A DNA stretch of 64,000 bases from Symbiodinium natans (Eukaryota > Sar > Dinophyceae > Suessiales > Symbiodiniaceae): NCBI GenBank assembly GCA_905221605.1, contig CAJNDS010002535.1, positions 62,001 through 126,000 on the forward strand, given 5' to 3'. Position 1 is the stretch's first letter. Each line of letters begins with the position of its first letter. The notes under the pieces were generated by a model. The model searched no databases, was not told where the DNA came from, and saw only the letters and a program-made list of their open reading frames with translations. The translations under genes were made by a program, and so were the position numbers. This document shows, piece after piece, positions 34,901-46,900 of this stretch.

Positions 34901-37900
34901 GGCTTTGGGGAGAGGCCTCTCATTCTTTCTTTTTGTTTTCGGGTGAGGTGGCCTTTAGGGGTCTTGGGGGATGTTTTTGAGCTTTATAGGGTGTAGGGTT
35001 TAGGGGTTTAGAATTTAGGGGTTTAGGGGTTTTTGGGCTTTGGGTGGGTTGCTTAGAGTTTTCTGGCTTCGGGTTTAGGGCAGAAGGGCTTTCGCTTTTT
35101 GGGACTGAGGGATTTAAGGTTTAGGCTTCTGCCTTTCTTTCGAGCCCTTAGTCCCCTCCACCGAAGCCTAAACTCCCCCCAAGAACAACCGGCTGCTACA
35201 TCTTTGGGGTCCTTCAGGTGTCCTGGGGCAGGACTTCAGGCGTTTCGGGTCCTTTGGGAGTGGGGTCTTCGTAGCCCCAAAAGGTGGACAGACTGCCATT
35301 CCGCCCATGCTAGTTAGATTCGTGGCCTCTTCCTGCGACATGTGTCGGCAGTTGAAGCCTAGCTAGCGTACATCACGATCACCTACCGCACGGTTGCAGC
35401 CTATACCCGAAACCCTAAACCCCTAAATCCCTGAACCCCTACATGCCCTAAACACAAAACTTTCATCTAGAAAGAGATCCATGCACCGGTGATTCGAATC
35501 ATAAGACGCACGAATCATAAGACACAGAAGCCCCACTACTTCCACCTTGGGTGATATTTATTGAGCCCCAGTGCACCGGACAATTATTGAAGGCTCCATC
35601 CCCTGACCCTATAAACCCCAAGCGAAACCCAAAACACCAACCCCTTTCAGCCCTAAGCCCTGAGCCCTGAGCCCTGAGCCTGAAGCCCCCCCATAAACCC
35701 TAAGCCCCAAAGCACCAGTAAAAACCGATAGGTGGCTTGTATGGTTCCAAAATTTCAGGGTCCCCGAAGCTTAGCATCGGATTCCCTGTAGGGGCCCGAA
35801 GTGCGCACAACACCGACACCGACCAGAGACTACTACACGCGCTTAAGAACCCCAAGCAACATGCAAAATCATAACCCTTTTGCCCTTATAAGGAAGAATA
35901 TGCTTCCTGTTTTAGGGGCTCTTATGCAAAACATGCTGACAAGGCTCCCGCGAGACTCAGGGCCAGGGTTTAGGGTTGTCTTGCCACCCGCCTAGCTGAG
36001 CCCAGAGATTAGGGTTTGGGGTTTCGGGTTTAGCGTTCAGGTGAGCCGCGATAGTGAGTCGTCATCCGGTACGCCAGCAGAGTCTTGAGCGCGTGAAACC
36101 TCGCACTGCCACTGCGACGTGTTCGTAAGGGTTTCTCATACGGACCCAAAAGATTGCCAGTGCCAAAGTTGGGGCTAAGCTACTACAATCACTGCTAAGG
36201 CATGTGAACAAGCCTAAACCCTTTTAGTGGTTTTTGCCTTTGGGCTTTTTCGATACAGTACTTGGTGTTGAACTGCCATCACGGAGTTCTATCCGAAACC
36301 CTTTTGTGCAAGATGTGCTGACCCTAAACCCTAAACCCCAAACCCTGAATCCTAAACCCTAAACCCTAAACCCCAAACCCTGAATCCTAAACCCTAAACC
36401 CTAAACCCTAAACCCTAACCCCTATAGAAACCCGTAAATCCCGAGATCGAGGTGCTGTCCAGCACCTGAAGTCGGCAGCTCCTTCAGCGGCACTGGCTGA
36501 GCCTCTGAATTCCGTGGGAGTCAGGGTTTAGGGTTTAGGGCTTAGGGTTTAGGGTTTCGGGTTTAGGGTTTAGGGTTTGAGCACATCTTGAACAACAAGG
36601 GGGTTTGGGGCTTAGAAAGGGTTCTTTCTAGTTTTACCTGGGCTGCAAATGATCTCCGTTCTTTGCATAGTTAGTATACTTACAACTACCATTGGGACCT
36701 TCAAGTTTCCTAAACCAAACCCCAAATCCGAAACCCTAACCAAAACCCCATAAACCCCTGACCCTGTAAACCCCATAAACCCTATACCCTTCAAACCCTC
36801 AAGGATTGGGGGCTCTAGGCAAAAGCGTCCCAGAGAATTCAAAGGTCCTTAAGGGAAAAGGGCCCACCAGGGTTTAGGGTCCAAGGGTTTAGGGTTTATA
36901 GCTTAGTGCAGGAATTCAGGGGTATCTCCCCCCCTCTTCCAGCTTGCCCCGAAAGAAGACGGTGCGTTGCTGACCCATGTGCTTATTAGAACTGCTTCGT
37001 GGATGTAGGGCCTCCCTGTTTTCAAACTCCCCAAAAGTTCGAGTCTGCGAAACACATACAAAAACAAGCTGCTCGTCAAGGACAGCATCTTCGACACTCC
37101 GTTTGCAGTCCCCTGTCCATTACACCCGCCCTAAACCCTAAACCCTAAACCCCAAACCCCAGACCCTAAACCCTAAACCCCACGCCCTCAAGCAACCCCA
37201 TGACCCAGCCATGGCTCTTCCAGGGAACAGGAGGCAAGAACTGCTGCATGACCCTTCTTCGGAAACTCAAAGGAATATGTGGAGCCCATAGAAATAACCC
37301 CTAAAGGGACTGTTACAAAGATCTACCCCCCCAGGTACCCAAACCCGAAAACCCTAAAAACCCTTAAACTCGTAAACCCCTAAACCCCTAAACCCCTAAA
37401 CCCCTAAACCCTAAACCCTAAACCCTAAACCCTAAACCCTAAACCCTAAACCCTAAACCCTAAACCCTGAGGACCGAGGCGGGTGGCCTTCAGCTTGGTG
37501 AGGATGTCGCTCAGCTCCTTCCCATAGGCCTCGTGCACGTGAGACGCGCAAAAGAATCTTCGGAGGTCTTTGGGGTTTAGGGTTTAGGGTTTAGGGTTTA
37601 GGGGAAGTATGTCACGTAATTTCTTTCTTGATGGGTTTTGGGCTATTTGCTTACATACTTTGGGGGTCCAGGTGGGGTTTAGGGATGACATGGCTACCGT
37701 TTGGCATGTTTTGCCATCCTTCGAGGAAAGTGCACTTGAAACAGGGAATGGGTGGGAGGTACAAATACCTCAAGAACAGGGACGGACATGCGGGATTGTG
37801 GTAGTATGACTCTGGGATGATGTAGGTATAAGGCTTATGATCTAGGATGTTCCCCACTTACACTAACAGTCCTTAACAGGGCTTATAATGGGGGGGGGGT

Positions 37901-40900
37901 ACTATAATTCCTGTCAAAAAACACGACAATACATTAATTGAACCCATTATAATTCCTATCTAGGACTGTTAGCATAAGTTGGAACATCCCAACTTACGAT
38001 TCCAATTCTATGATTCAGGTGGGCCGTAAGGTCGGAGTGCCTTTGGAGGCGTGGCTGGGTCGAGGGTTTAGGGTTTAGGGTTTAGGGTTTAGGGTTTAGG
38101 GTTTAGGGTTTAGGGTTTGGGGTTTAGGGTTTAGGGTTTAGGGTTTGGGGTTTAGGGTTTAGGGTTTAGGGTTTAGGGCTAGGGTTTAGGGTTGGAAAGC
38201 AGAGAGAGAGAGAGAGAGTTTAGGCATCCTGGGCATGGACTCCTCTGCAGATTACAGCGCAAACCCTAAGGCCCTAAACCCTAAACCCTAAACCCTAAAC
38301 ATTGGGTTTAACTTCAGATCCCAGCAAACTCCAACATCTTACGCTGAATTGCCCGGAGCGGAGTAATTAGGCTGGCGTCAGTTTTTTGAAGGCCCCCCGA
38401 AGCCCTACAAAGAAACGAGCCAGAACGAGACAAGTCCCCCACCCCGAAAGATTTTTAGGAGTTCCAGCAACACCAACCTAGCATACTATTTGCTTGAGAA
38501 CCGCCCAAAAAAATGAAAGAAAGTCATCCCTAGACTTGAGTGGCTCTTAAGCGAATGGCCATAGCACGGTTACAACGAACACAACCCCCGACCCTTCGGG
38601 CCTCGCTGGCGGGGCCTGCGAGCCACAATCATTCAAGCAAGTCCGCATATACCCTATAAGCCCTACATAAATCTTGGGCTAGGGTTTGCCACTATCACTA
38701 TGTGCTTGAGATAGACCTTTTGTCCATGAGATAGACCCTAAACCCTAAACCCTAAGAAGGCGTTTACACCCGTTTCAGCCTCCAGCTGGTGGGAAGACAC
38801 TATGTAGAACCTCACCAGGTTTCAGGGTTGAAGAGGGTTTAGCAGAGCTCTCCTGGCCACCCGCCGAGCATGCAGTCGGGAAAAGAACCCGGCAACCCTG
38901 CCCCGCCGCCCCCCCTCCCACACGAAACCCCAAAACTCTCAAGCAATCATCCTCCCAGTCCTCACCTTACTGTTGGGTAGTAGGGAATCAGGGAATTACA
39001 ATCCCTCAAAGGGTTTTTTATAGGGACGTAGGCTACTCACCAACAGCAAGTCACAGGCCAGAAAGCCGGGTTTAGGGTTTAGGGTTTTGGGTTTAGGGCT
39101 TAGGGTTTAGGGCTACTTGGAAGCTCTTTCGACTGAGACAAGTCGGCTTAGTATCCCCGAGAAACCCTGCAAAAATCCCCATAACCCTCCCTTGCTGGCC
39201 CCATTTGCTAAGTCAAAAGGGTCTCCAAGTAAAGCCTCAACCCCTAGAACCCTAACCAGGATGGCCCTTAAAGACTCTCCGAAAAATATTCCTGAATATA
39301 TGATTTTGGCTGTTTCTTCTGAACTGAAGTGCCCAAAAAACAAAAACTATTCCCAAGTATCCCTGAACCCTAAACCCTGACCCTAAACCCACAGAAAGGA
39401 AGGGGGGGTGGCTTGTAGACAGGCCGCTTTTGGCCCAATGCTGGGCGAAGTCTGCTGTGGCCGCTGCGCCGTCCTCCGGGCAGGGGTTTAGGGTTTAGGG
39501 TTTAGGGTTTCGGGTTTCGGGTTTCGGGTTTGAGGTTAGGGTTTAGGGTTTAGGGTTTAGGGTTTAGGGTTTAGGGTTTAGGGTTTGGGGTTTAGGGTTT
39601 AGGGTTTAGGGTTTAGGGTTGGGGTTTAGGGATTAGGGTTTAGGGTTTAGGTTTGGGGTTTACGTAGGCCGCAACACTAAACCCAGGCGGTCTCGACCCA
39701 AACGAAACCCTCGAAGCAGTGGCAGTAGAGCAGCAGTTCAGTAGTCGCGTGCCCAAGGTCTCAAGACGAGGAACCTCAACCGGCAACCTCCCTCCAACCT
39801 CTGTAGCATCTGCATCCACGAGTGATCCAGTAGCTCCACTGGTGGTGTCCACCAGCCAGTCCTTATGCTGAAAAGGTGCCAAAGGTAATCTGGGGGGGGG
39901 AGGGGGGGGGAAGGGCGGGTGAACAAACTTCCAACATCGTGCAATCAAGTCTCGGGCAATGAGTACCCTTGCCTCGGCTCTTTGCAAGGCAAAAGTCTGT
40001 ATCTAGTACACGCAGGGTCAAAAGCATATAAGCGTGCGCCATCGCCGGAACGACCGTGCAAATGTTGAAGCCCCAAACATCAATAGTCGCATGCAATCAA
40101 CCCTAAACCCTAAAAAACCTTATAAACCCGATACACTAAGAACCCTATAGACCCTATAAACCCTATAAACCCTATACAACCTATAAATACCTTGAACTCC
40201 TGCACAATCTGTGGCCTCAGGAAGCGAAAATGTTGGCCACGGCGCTCTTCGGGGAAAGCGTAGCCGCACTGAACAAAGTGAGACTTCACGTCGGCTAACT
40301 GGCGCGGGCGAGGGACTCTTCACGGACATGTTGCGGGGTTGCAAGAATTGGGGGTGGGGGACCCTAAACCCTAAACCCTAAACCCTAATGCAAAGTTGCT
40401 TTTTGTCACCTGTCATGCATTGCTTGAACCAGGCAAAATGAATTCAAATTGAAGCCGCGTGAAGCTTCCGCTTTGGCTCTTGCCATGCACTAGGCAAGCC
40501 CTAAGCCAGTTTTTCCTAGGGTTTAGGGTTTAGGGTTTAGGGTTTAGGGTTTAGGGTTTAGGGTTTAGGGTTAGGCATGACCCATGGCATTTTTGATTTC
40601 GGATGTGGAGACACCGAGTGCCGAAGCAAGTACCACAGACACCGATCACAGCAAGCGCTGGCTTCAGGGCTGAGTGACCACCTGAGCAAAACCTGCCAGA
40701 TCCGATCAGTATTCGTCGGATGCAGCTATAGTGGCCGCCAGACTCCGCCAGACCTTCTGTGGCGATAGGAGCTGTACCCAACCAGGATGTGACTGTCGTT
40801 AGGTCCCCGGCAGGAAGTATCCAATTTTGGAGCTTGGGCTTTCAAACTCAAGGCAAACATACAGGAAAGGCTGGTGCGTTTGTGCCAGGGACCCCTTAGA

Positions 40901-43900
40901 TTGAATCGAATCAAAGGCCCCAAATACCCGAGTAAAAGCTGCACCTCCCGCGTTTTAGGGGTTATAGGGTTTGGGGGTTTCAAACACCGGGTCTCATTAG
41001 GTTTCAGGGTTTGAGGTTTGCCCTTCGCAATAGCCTAACCCAGAATCCCAACGAGTTGTTTTGGGGCCCGAGAAAACACACCTCAGTCACATGAGAAGCG
41101 GCACTTGAAAAGTCCGGCTGCACGAAGGCTTCACGCAGGCTGTGTTGCGATAAATGTTTCCACATGGCGAATATTCATGTTGTTCTTATTCGCCGCCTTA
41201 AACCTTTTTCAAACCCTAGACCCTAAACCTTTACACCCTAAACCCTATATAAACCCTAAACCTTAAACCCTAAACCCTAAACCCTAAACCCTAAACCCTA
41301 AACCCTAAACCCCGGACCCTACATGCTTTCCTAATTTCAGAACCCAGCTGCCCTCACGTCAACCTTTACACATGCAGCTCATCGGATCCAGCGAGTGGCC
41401 GCCAGACACACTGAATGTTCGGGTTGATGGAGGGGGGCCGGGCTTAGGGTTTAGGGTTTAGGGTTTAGGGTTTAGGGTTTAGGGTTTAGGGTTTAGGGTT
41501 TAGGCTTTAGGGTTTAGGGTTTAGGGTTTGCTGTTCTCTGGGACAGGTTTAGGGTTCAGGTTTTAGGGTTACACAATAATACGGCCCACCGGGGGTAGTA
41601 GGGCCCCCCGGAGCTTTTGACATTTCTGCCAAATCAACCCCACTTTGCTGGTTGAATCTGTACCGCCCTCTTCCCATCTGTTGACCAGGGCTCTGAGGCG
41701 TGGGTCCCTGCAAGTTTCCATTTTGATCCACTTGCCCAGGGAAAAAAGAACAACCAAGGGCCCCAAAAGATTGGGAGTGGCTGTCTCAAAAGTCTGAGCT
41801 TGTGCACACGACATCCAAAACCTAAACCCTAAACCCTAAACCCCAAACCCCAAACCCTAAACCCTAAACCCTAAACCCTAAACCCTAAACCCTAGCCTAA
41901 ACCCTAAACCCTCTGGGGCCCTTGGGATGAAACGAATGGTACAGTGGTCATGTGGGAAGTGGCACTCCAGCAAAGTGGCTGCGCACAGGCCAGAATTTGT
42001 CTAGATGCCCAGTGCAGCCCACATGTTCTAGGGTAGCTACATGGGTTTAGGGTTTAGGGTTTAGGGTTTAGGGTTTAGGGGGCCCTTAAAAGGGACCCCT
42101 ACTATGCCCTATACAACGCAAGGGCCCATACGTCCGAACCCTGAAAAATGTTGGGGCTGCGTGGGGCCCTAGCAGGGAACCGAACCTTAGGGTTTAGGGT
42201 TTAGGGTTTAGGGTTTAGGGCTTAGGGTTTAGGGTTTAGGGTTTAGGGTTTAGGGTTTAGGGTTTAGGGTTTAGGGGTTAGACCCAAGAGTAGCCCAGGA
42301 AAAAAGCTTTCGGGTTTAGGGTTTATATAGGGTTTAGGGTTCGGATTGCTAGCATTCTTAGACCCAAGAGAGAAACCCGAACCGCCTGAGAAGCTAGTTT
42401 TTTGAAGGTTCTGCTACCGGGCATCCTGCATCCTGAATTTCTTTGCAACAGCCCTTATTCTCCAAAAAGTGCGAGCCGTCGCCGTAAGGTGACAGCGCTC
42501 GGTTCGTGAGCACACATGCCTCTGCACTCCTGCCAGGACTGTGGGCGGCGTGGGGTTTAGGGTTTAGGGTTTAGGGTTAGGGTGAAAAACGGTTAATATT
42601 GGGCTACAAGATACGAAGGGGCTTAGGAGGTCGGAACCCTTTGCCGATAGAAACGGGGCATAGCGGTACCCTCCCCCAGCCCCCCCAACCCCGAACTTTC
42701 TCTTTAAGGATCCCGAAAGCCTAAACTCTAAACTCTAAACTCTAAACTCTAAACTCTAAACTCTAAACCCTAAACCCTAAACCCTAAACCCTAAACCCTA
42801 AACCCTAAACCCAACCCTCAACCCTCAACCCCAAACCCTAAACCCCAAACCCTATAAATAAACCTTTTGCCAATTCAGCCAAGATGTCCACTGCGCCGAC
42901 TGCAGCGCTCCATAGAGGATGCCAGCGGCGCTCCCGCACGCGGTGCCTTGGTTTGGGGAATACCCCCTTTTAGGGGTTTAGGTTTGGGGGGTTTAGGGTT
43001 TAGAGGGTTTAGAGGGTTTAGAGGGTTTAGAGGGTTTAGAGGGTTTAGAGGGTTTATAGGGTTTATAGGGTTTATAGGATTTATAGGGTTTAGGGTTTCG
43101 GGTTTAGAGTTTAGGGTTTAGGGAAAGTGCCAAAGGAATTTCTCTACCCTGCCCATCGAGATCCAGCATAGACCCCACACATACGCAAAAGGCAGTGACA
43201 AACCACAGCTGCCGAAACTTAATTGCCGAACCGGGGGGGGGTACCCTCGTAGAGTTCCGGCATTCATAGCCGAGGGGGATGTTGGGGAATGGGTTCAGAG
43301 TTTAGGGTTTAGGGTTTAGTTTAGGCTGCAGAGTTTCGGCCTGAAGGTTCCGGGGTTTTTGGACTGGTTTAGGGTGCAGAGTTAAGGGGTTTCGGGATTT
43401 TACATGGGCTGAGGTGCCTTTTATACCTCAATGAGGACTAGCCTACAGAATCAGGGTGTGGGCTCTTTCTTGCTGTCTATGGAACTTTTGTGTCCGATAC
43501 CAAACTTTAGGGATCATGTGGAGCCCAAGGTGCAGGCGACATGCGCTCCCAAGCCCAGTGGGCTTGCCAAGTCATAGGCGAGCACGGCGCCCAATCCAGC
43601 CATGAACCTATACTCTACTAAAAAGAGTAATTTTAATATCCTCTTGGGTTTTGTATAGGCAAAAAATGAAAAAAGCAATTCCCCAAAAGGGGGATATAGG
43701 AACGCTGCCGGCCACACGGGGCCACGAGGGAGCTCGAGTGTCCAGTACTTGTTGCTCATCATCTCGATCAAGGCGTCGTCCACGCGAACAAACCTCGCAT
43801 GGCCCAATTAAACAACCCTCTGAAAAGGGTTTAGGGTTTAGGGTTTAGGGTTTAGGGTTTAGGGTTTAGGGTTTAGGGTTTTAGGGTTATTCCAAAACCC

Positions 43901-46900
43901 TCTGAAAGAATATGCCGGTCTCTGATCCTCTTACAAACCCAACAAGGGAAATATGTAGTCTATGATCCTCTTATAAACCCAAATAAGGGAAATGTGTAGT
44001 CTGTGATCCGCTTAAACCCAATAAGGGAAACATGTAGTCTATGATCCTCGTATAAAGAAATATGTAGTCTATGATCCTCTTATAAACCCAATAAGGGAAA
44101 TATGTAGTCCATGATCCTCTTGTCATCCCAATAAGGGACATGTATGGCATGTTTTACCCAGAAGCTGCTCGATGCTGGCCGCCATGGTCCGGAGCTCAGC
44201 TGGGCTCCTGCACTGCAGGAAGGGCTTCTCGTACCTGGCCATGATGCCTTCGGTGCTGAGTTCACATAAGCCCGCCCAAAAAGAATGTGCACACACTTCC
44301 AGGTCTAGAGGGAATTAAACCCAAAACCCGAAACCCTAAACCCCAAACCCTAAACCCTCAAGTGTAAAGTGTACTCAATTCAGCTCTGGAGATGCAAAGC
44401 ACCAGCTTGCGAAGTTGCCCTCGCGGATCTTCAGGGTCGTAGTCCCAGGCTGGAAGTAAGAAGAAGTGCAAGAGTCGAACCTGACTCATGGTTGGGATAA
44501 CATAAAAAAATTAAACGTCCATCCCTTATTGGGTTTAGCGTTTAGGGTTCGGATTAGTGTTTAGGGTTTAGGGTGAGAATATTCAAAATGTTAAACGTCT
44601 ATCCCTTGTTGGGTTTAAGTACCCTCAAACATGCAAAATGCTACCCAACCATGACAAAGGAACATGGTAGTGGAAGGGTTGAATGTCTGGACAGAACGTC
44701 TGAGTCAGCAACCTCGACAGCAAAGAGGACACGGTGGACTCGAAGAGCGCTGCCTCGTTGAAGCGGGTGAAGGCATAGGCCAAGTCCTTGGGGACCAAAA
44801 TGAACCCTAAAATTGGGGAACTCACCCTAAACCCTAAACCCTACACCCTTAACCCTTAAACCCTAAACTACTGCAATTCCCACTAAGGTATATAAACCAT
44901 GGTCGGATTCCCTATAGTTCTATAATTCCTATTAAGGTCCTTACTACTGTAATTCCTTTTAAGGTATATGAACCCTAAACTCGAAACCCTAAACCCTAAA
45001 TCCTTTAGGGCTCCGGATTTCGTCCCCAAGGGTCAGGAAAGTTCAGCCGCGCCCCAGCCCAGATCTTGGCCGCATCGCCTCCCAGCGCTTCCTTTGCGCC
45101 CGTGCCCTCGAAGTAGTCTTGCAAATGGTATCTTTGGTACACAGTGACCTTGGTTTAGGGTTTAGGGTTTAGGGTTTAGGGTTTAGGGTTTAGGTATCTT
45201 TGGTACACCGTGACCTTGGTAGCCCAGCAACCATACTCTAATAATCGTACCCCTTTTTGGGGTTGGCTACTTTATGAGGGAACCTTGAAGGCCTAAACCC
45301 TAAACCCTAAACCCTAAACCCTAGGCCCGAAACCATAAACCCTACACCCTAAACCCTAGGCCGTAAACCCTAAACCCTAAACCCTAAACCCTAGCCCTAA
45401 ACCCTAAACAAGAAATAGGTGACAAAGGGTACCACAAGGCTGCCAAGTAACCAAAGCCTGAAAGGTCGCTCGCTCATTTCCTGGGTTGGCCAAGAAATCC
45501 CATTGAAAAATCTGTATTTGTATGTAGGGTTTAGGGTTTAGGGTTTAGGGTTTCGGGTTTAGGGTTTAGGGTTTCGCGTATAACCCCAAACATACGGCAA
45601 ATCGAAGAGATCCCCCAACAAAAAGCCCACCGAGTGTCCCGTCACGGACATGATGTGCCCAGCCAGCCTCGCGAGATCCGGCTGGTAGCCGACCAAGGGC
45701 TTCCAAGCGGCAAAAGCCCGGAGGATGGAGAAGAGCCTGTTCCTTGAAGGGACAAATTTTGGGGGGGGTCATATCTACCCTTTACTATTCAAAAACTCCT
45801 ATTCAGGTTCATATTTACTCTTTACTGCCATAAAAGGCCTATTTAAGGTACATGAGCCTACTATCTACCCTTTACTACTCTAAATCCTATTTCTAGCTAT
45901 TATTCCTATATACCCTTTGCTGCTATAAAAACCCTTTTTAAGGTACATGTGAACCACAAAAATCCTTTTAAAGGCTCGTCCCCAAGGTTCCGACCCTTGG
46001 GTTCCCCAAAGGAAGGGACGGCGGCGGGGAGAGGAAGGGGGTCCACTTTGGGCATCCTTAGTTGCTAGGGTTTAGGGTTTAGGGTTTAGGGTTTAGGGTT
46101 TAGGGTTTAGGGTTTAGGGTTTAGGGTTTAGGGTTTAGGGTTTAGGGTTTAGGGTTTAGCCCCAAAAAAGTGTACGCTCTGTAGGGGATTCTAGTATCCC
46201 AAAAAGTGCAACGTGTACTCACTCAGCAACTCAGCATCTGCGTGGAAGGGAGGAGGAGGGCACACTCCATCTTTGCCGCTGTGTTGGCATCCAAGGTGTC
46301 CGAGGCTTTCATGAGGAAGTGAGAGTAGTGCACGTCCGTGGGCTGCGTGAACTCCTTCACCCAGCACTTGCTGTAAGCCTGGCAGAAGCAGGGGCCCAAC
46401 CATCCTGGGTTGATCTGCTGGTCGCTGGACCAGGGGAAAAATCGCCCCGGATTGGCAGCCATCTGCTAAAGCACCTTGGGACCCTCCAGGTCCTTTCGAT
46501 GTCGGGCTTTGGAGGTGTCCTTGAGCCGTTGAATTCGGCGTTTTCAAGCTCGTCCGAGAACACGCTCAGAAGGCTCTGCGCTTCTTCTATATTTTTTATA
46601 TTCATATCTATATGATATTATACATATATATATATATTATACACATATCTATACTAATTATATGTCTATTACACACTTGCATACCTACGTACGCAAGGAT
46701 ATCCTCACTCCCAGCCCCCCCCGCCCCTCCCCCCCCCCTCAGAACCAGAGAGCAGGGGGTCAAGTTCAGAACACCCTCCCCCCCTGGCCCCATCCCGCCA
46801 TCTCGCTCCCAGGGCCTTGCCGGCGTAGACCATCGCTCCGCCAGCCTTCGTCACGTTTCTGAGAGCCCAAAATTTTAAATGTGTTACTCTGGTATCGGGA

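Larger units (their letters stand above)
37600..38760. other. ABCG intron stretch, repeats only
   Basis: MITE F, a long TTTAGGG array, MITE G and short unique pieces. A plus frame at 37609-37807 (MSRNFFLDGFWAICLHTLGV) and its antisense are both open; neither is supported. A short open stretch FYIVSSHQLEAETGVNAFL at 38757-38812 (minus) is noted. Confidence 0.5.

Noticed and set aside
43000-43112. GFRGFRGF and GFIGFIGF repeat proteins (also NPTNPINP frames at 23.95 and 62.67 kb)
   Set aside because: Direct translation of telomere-unit variants.
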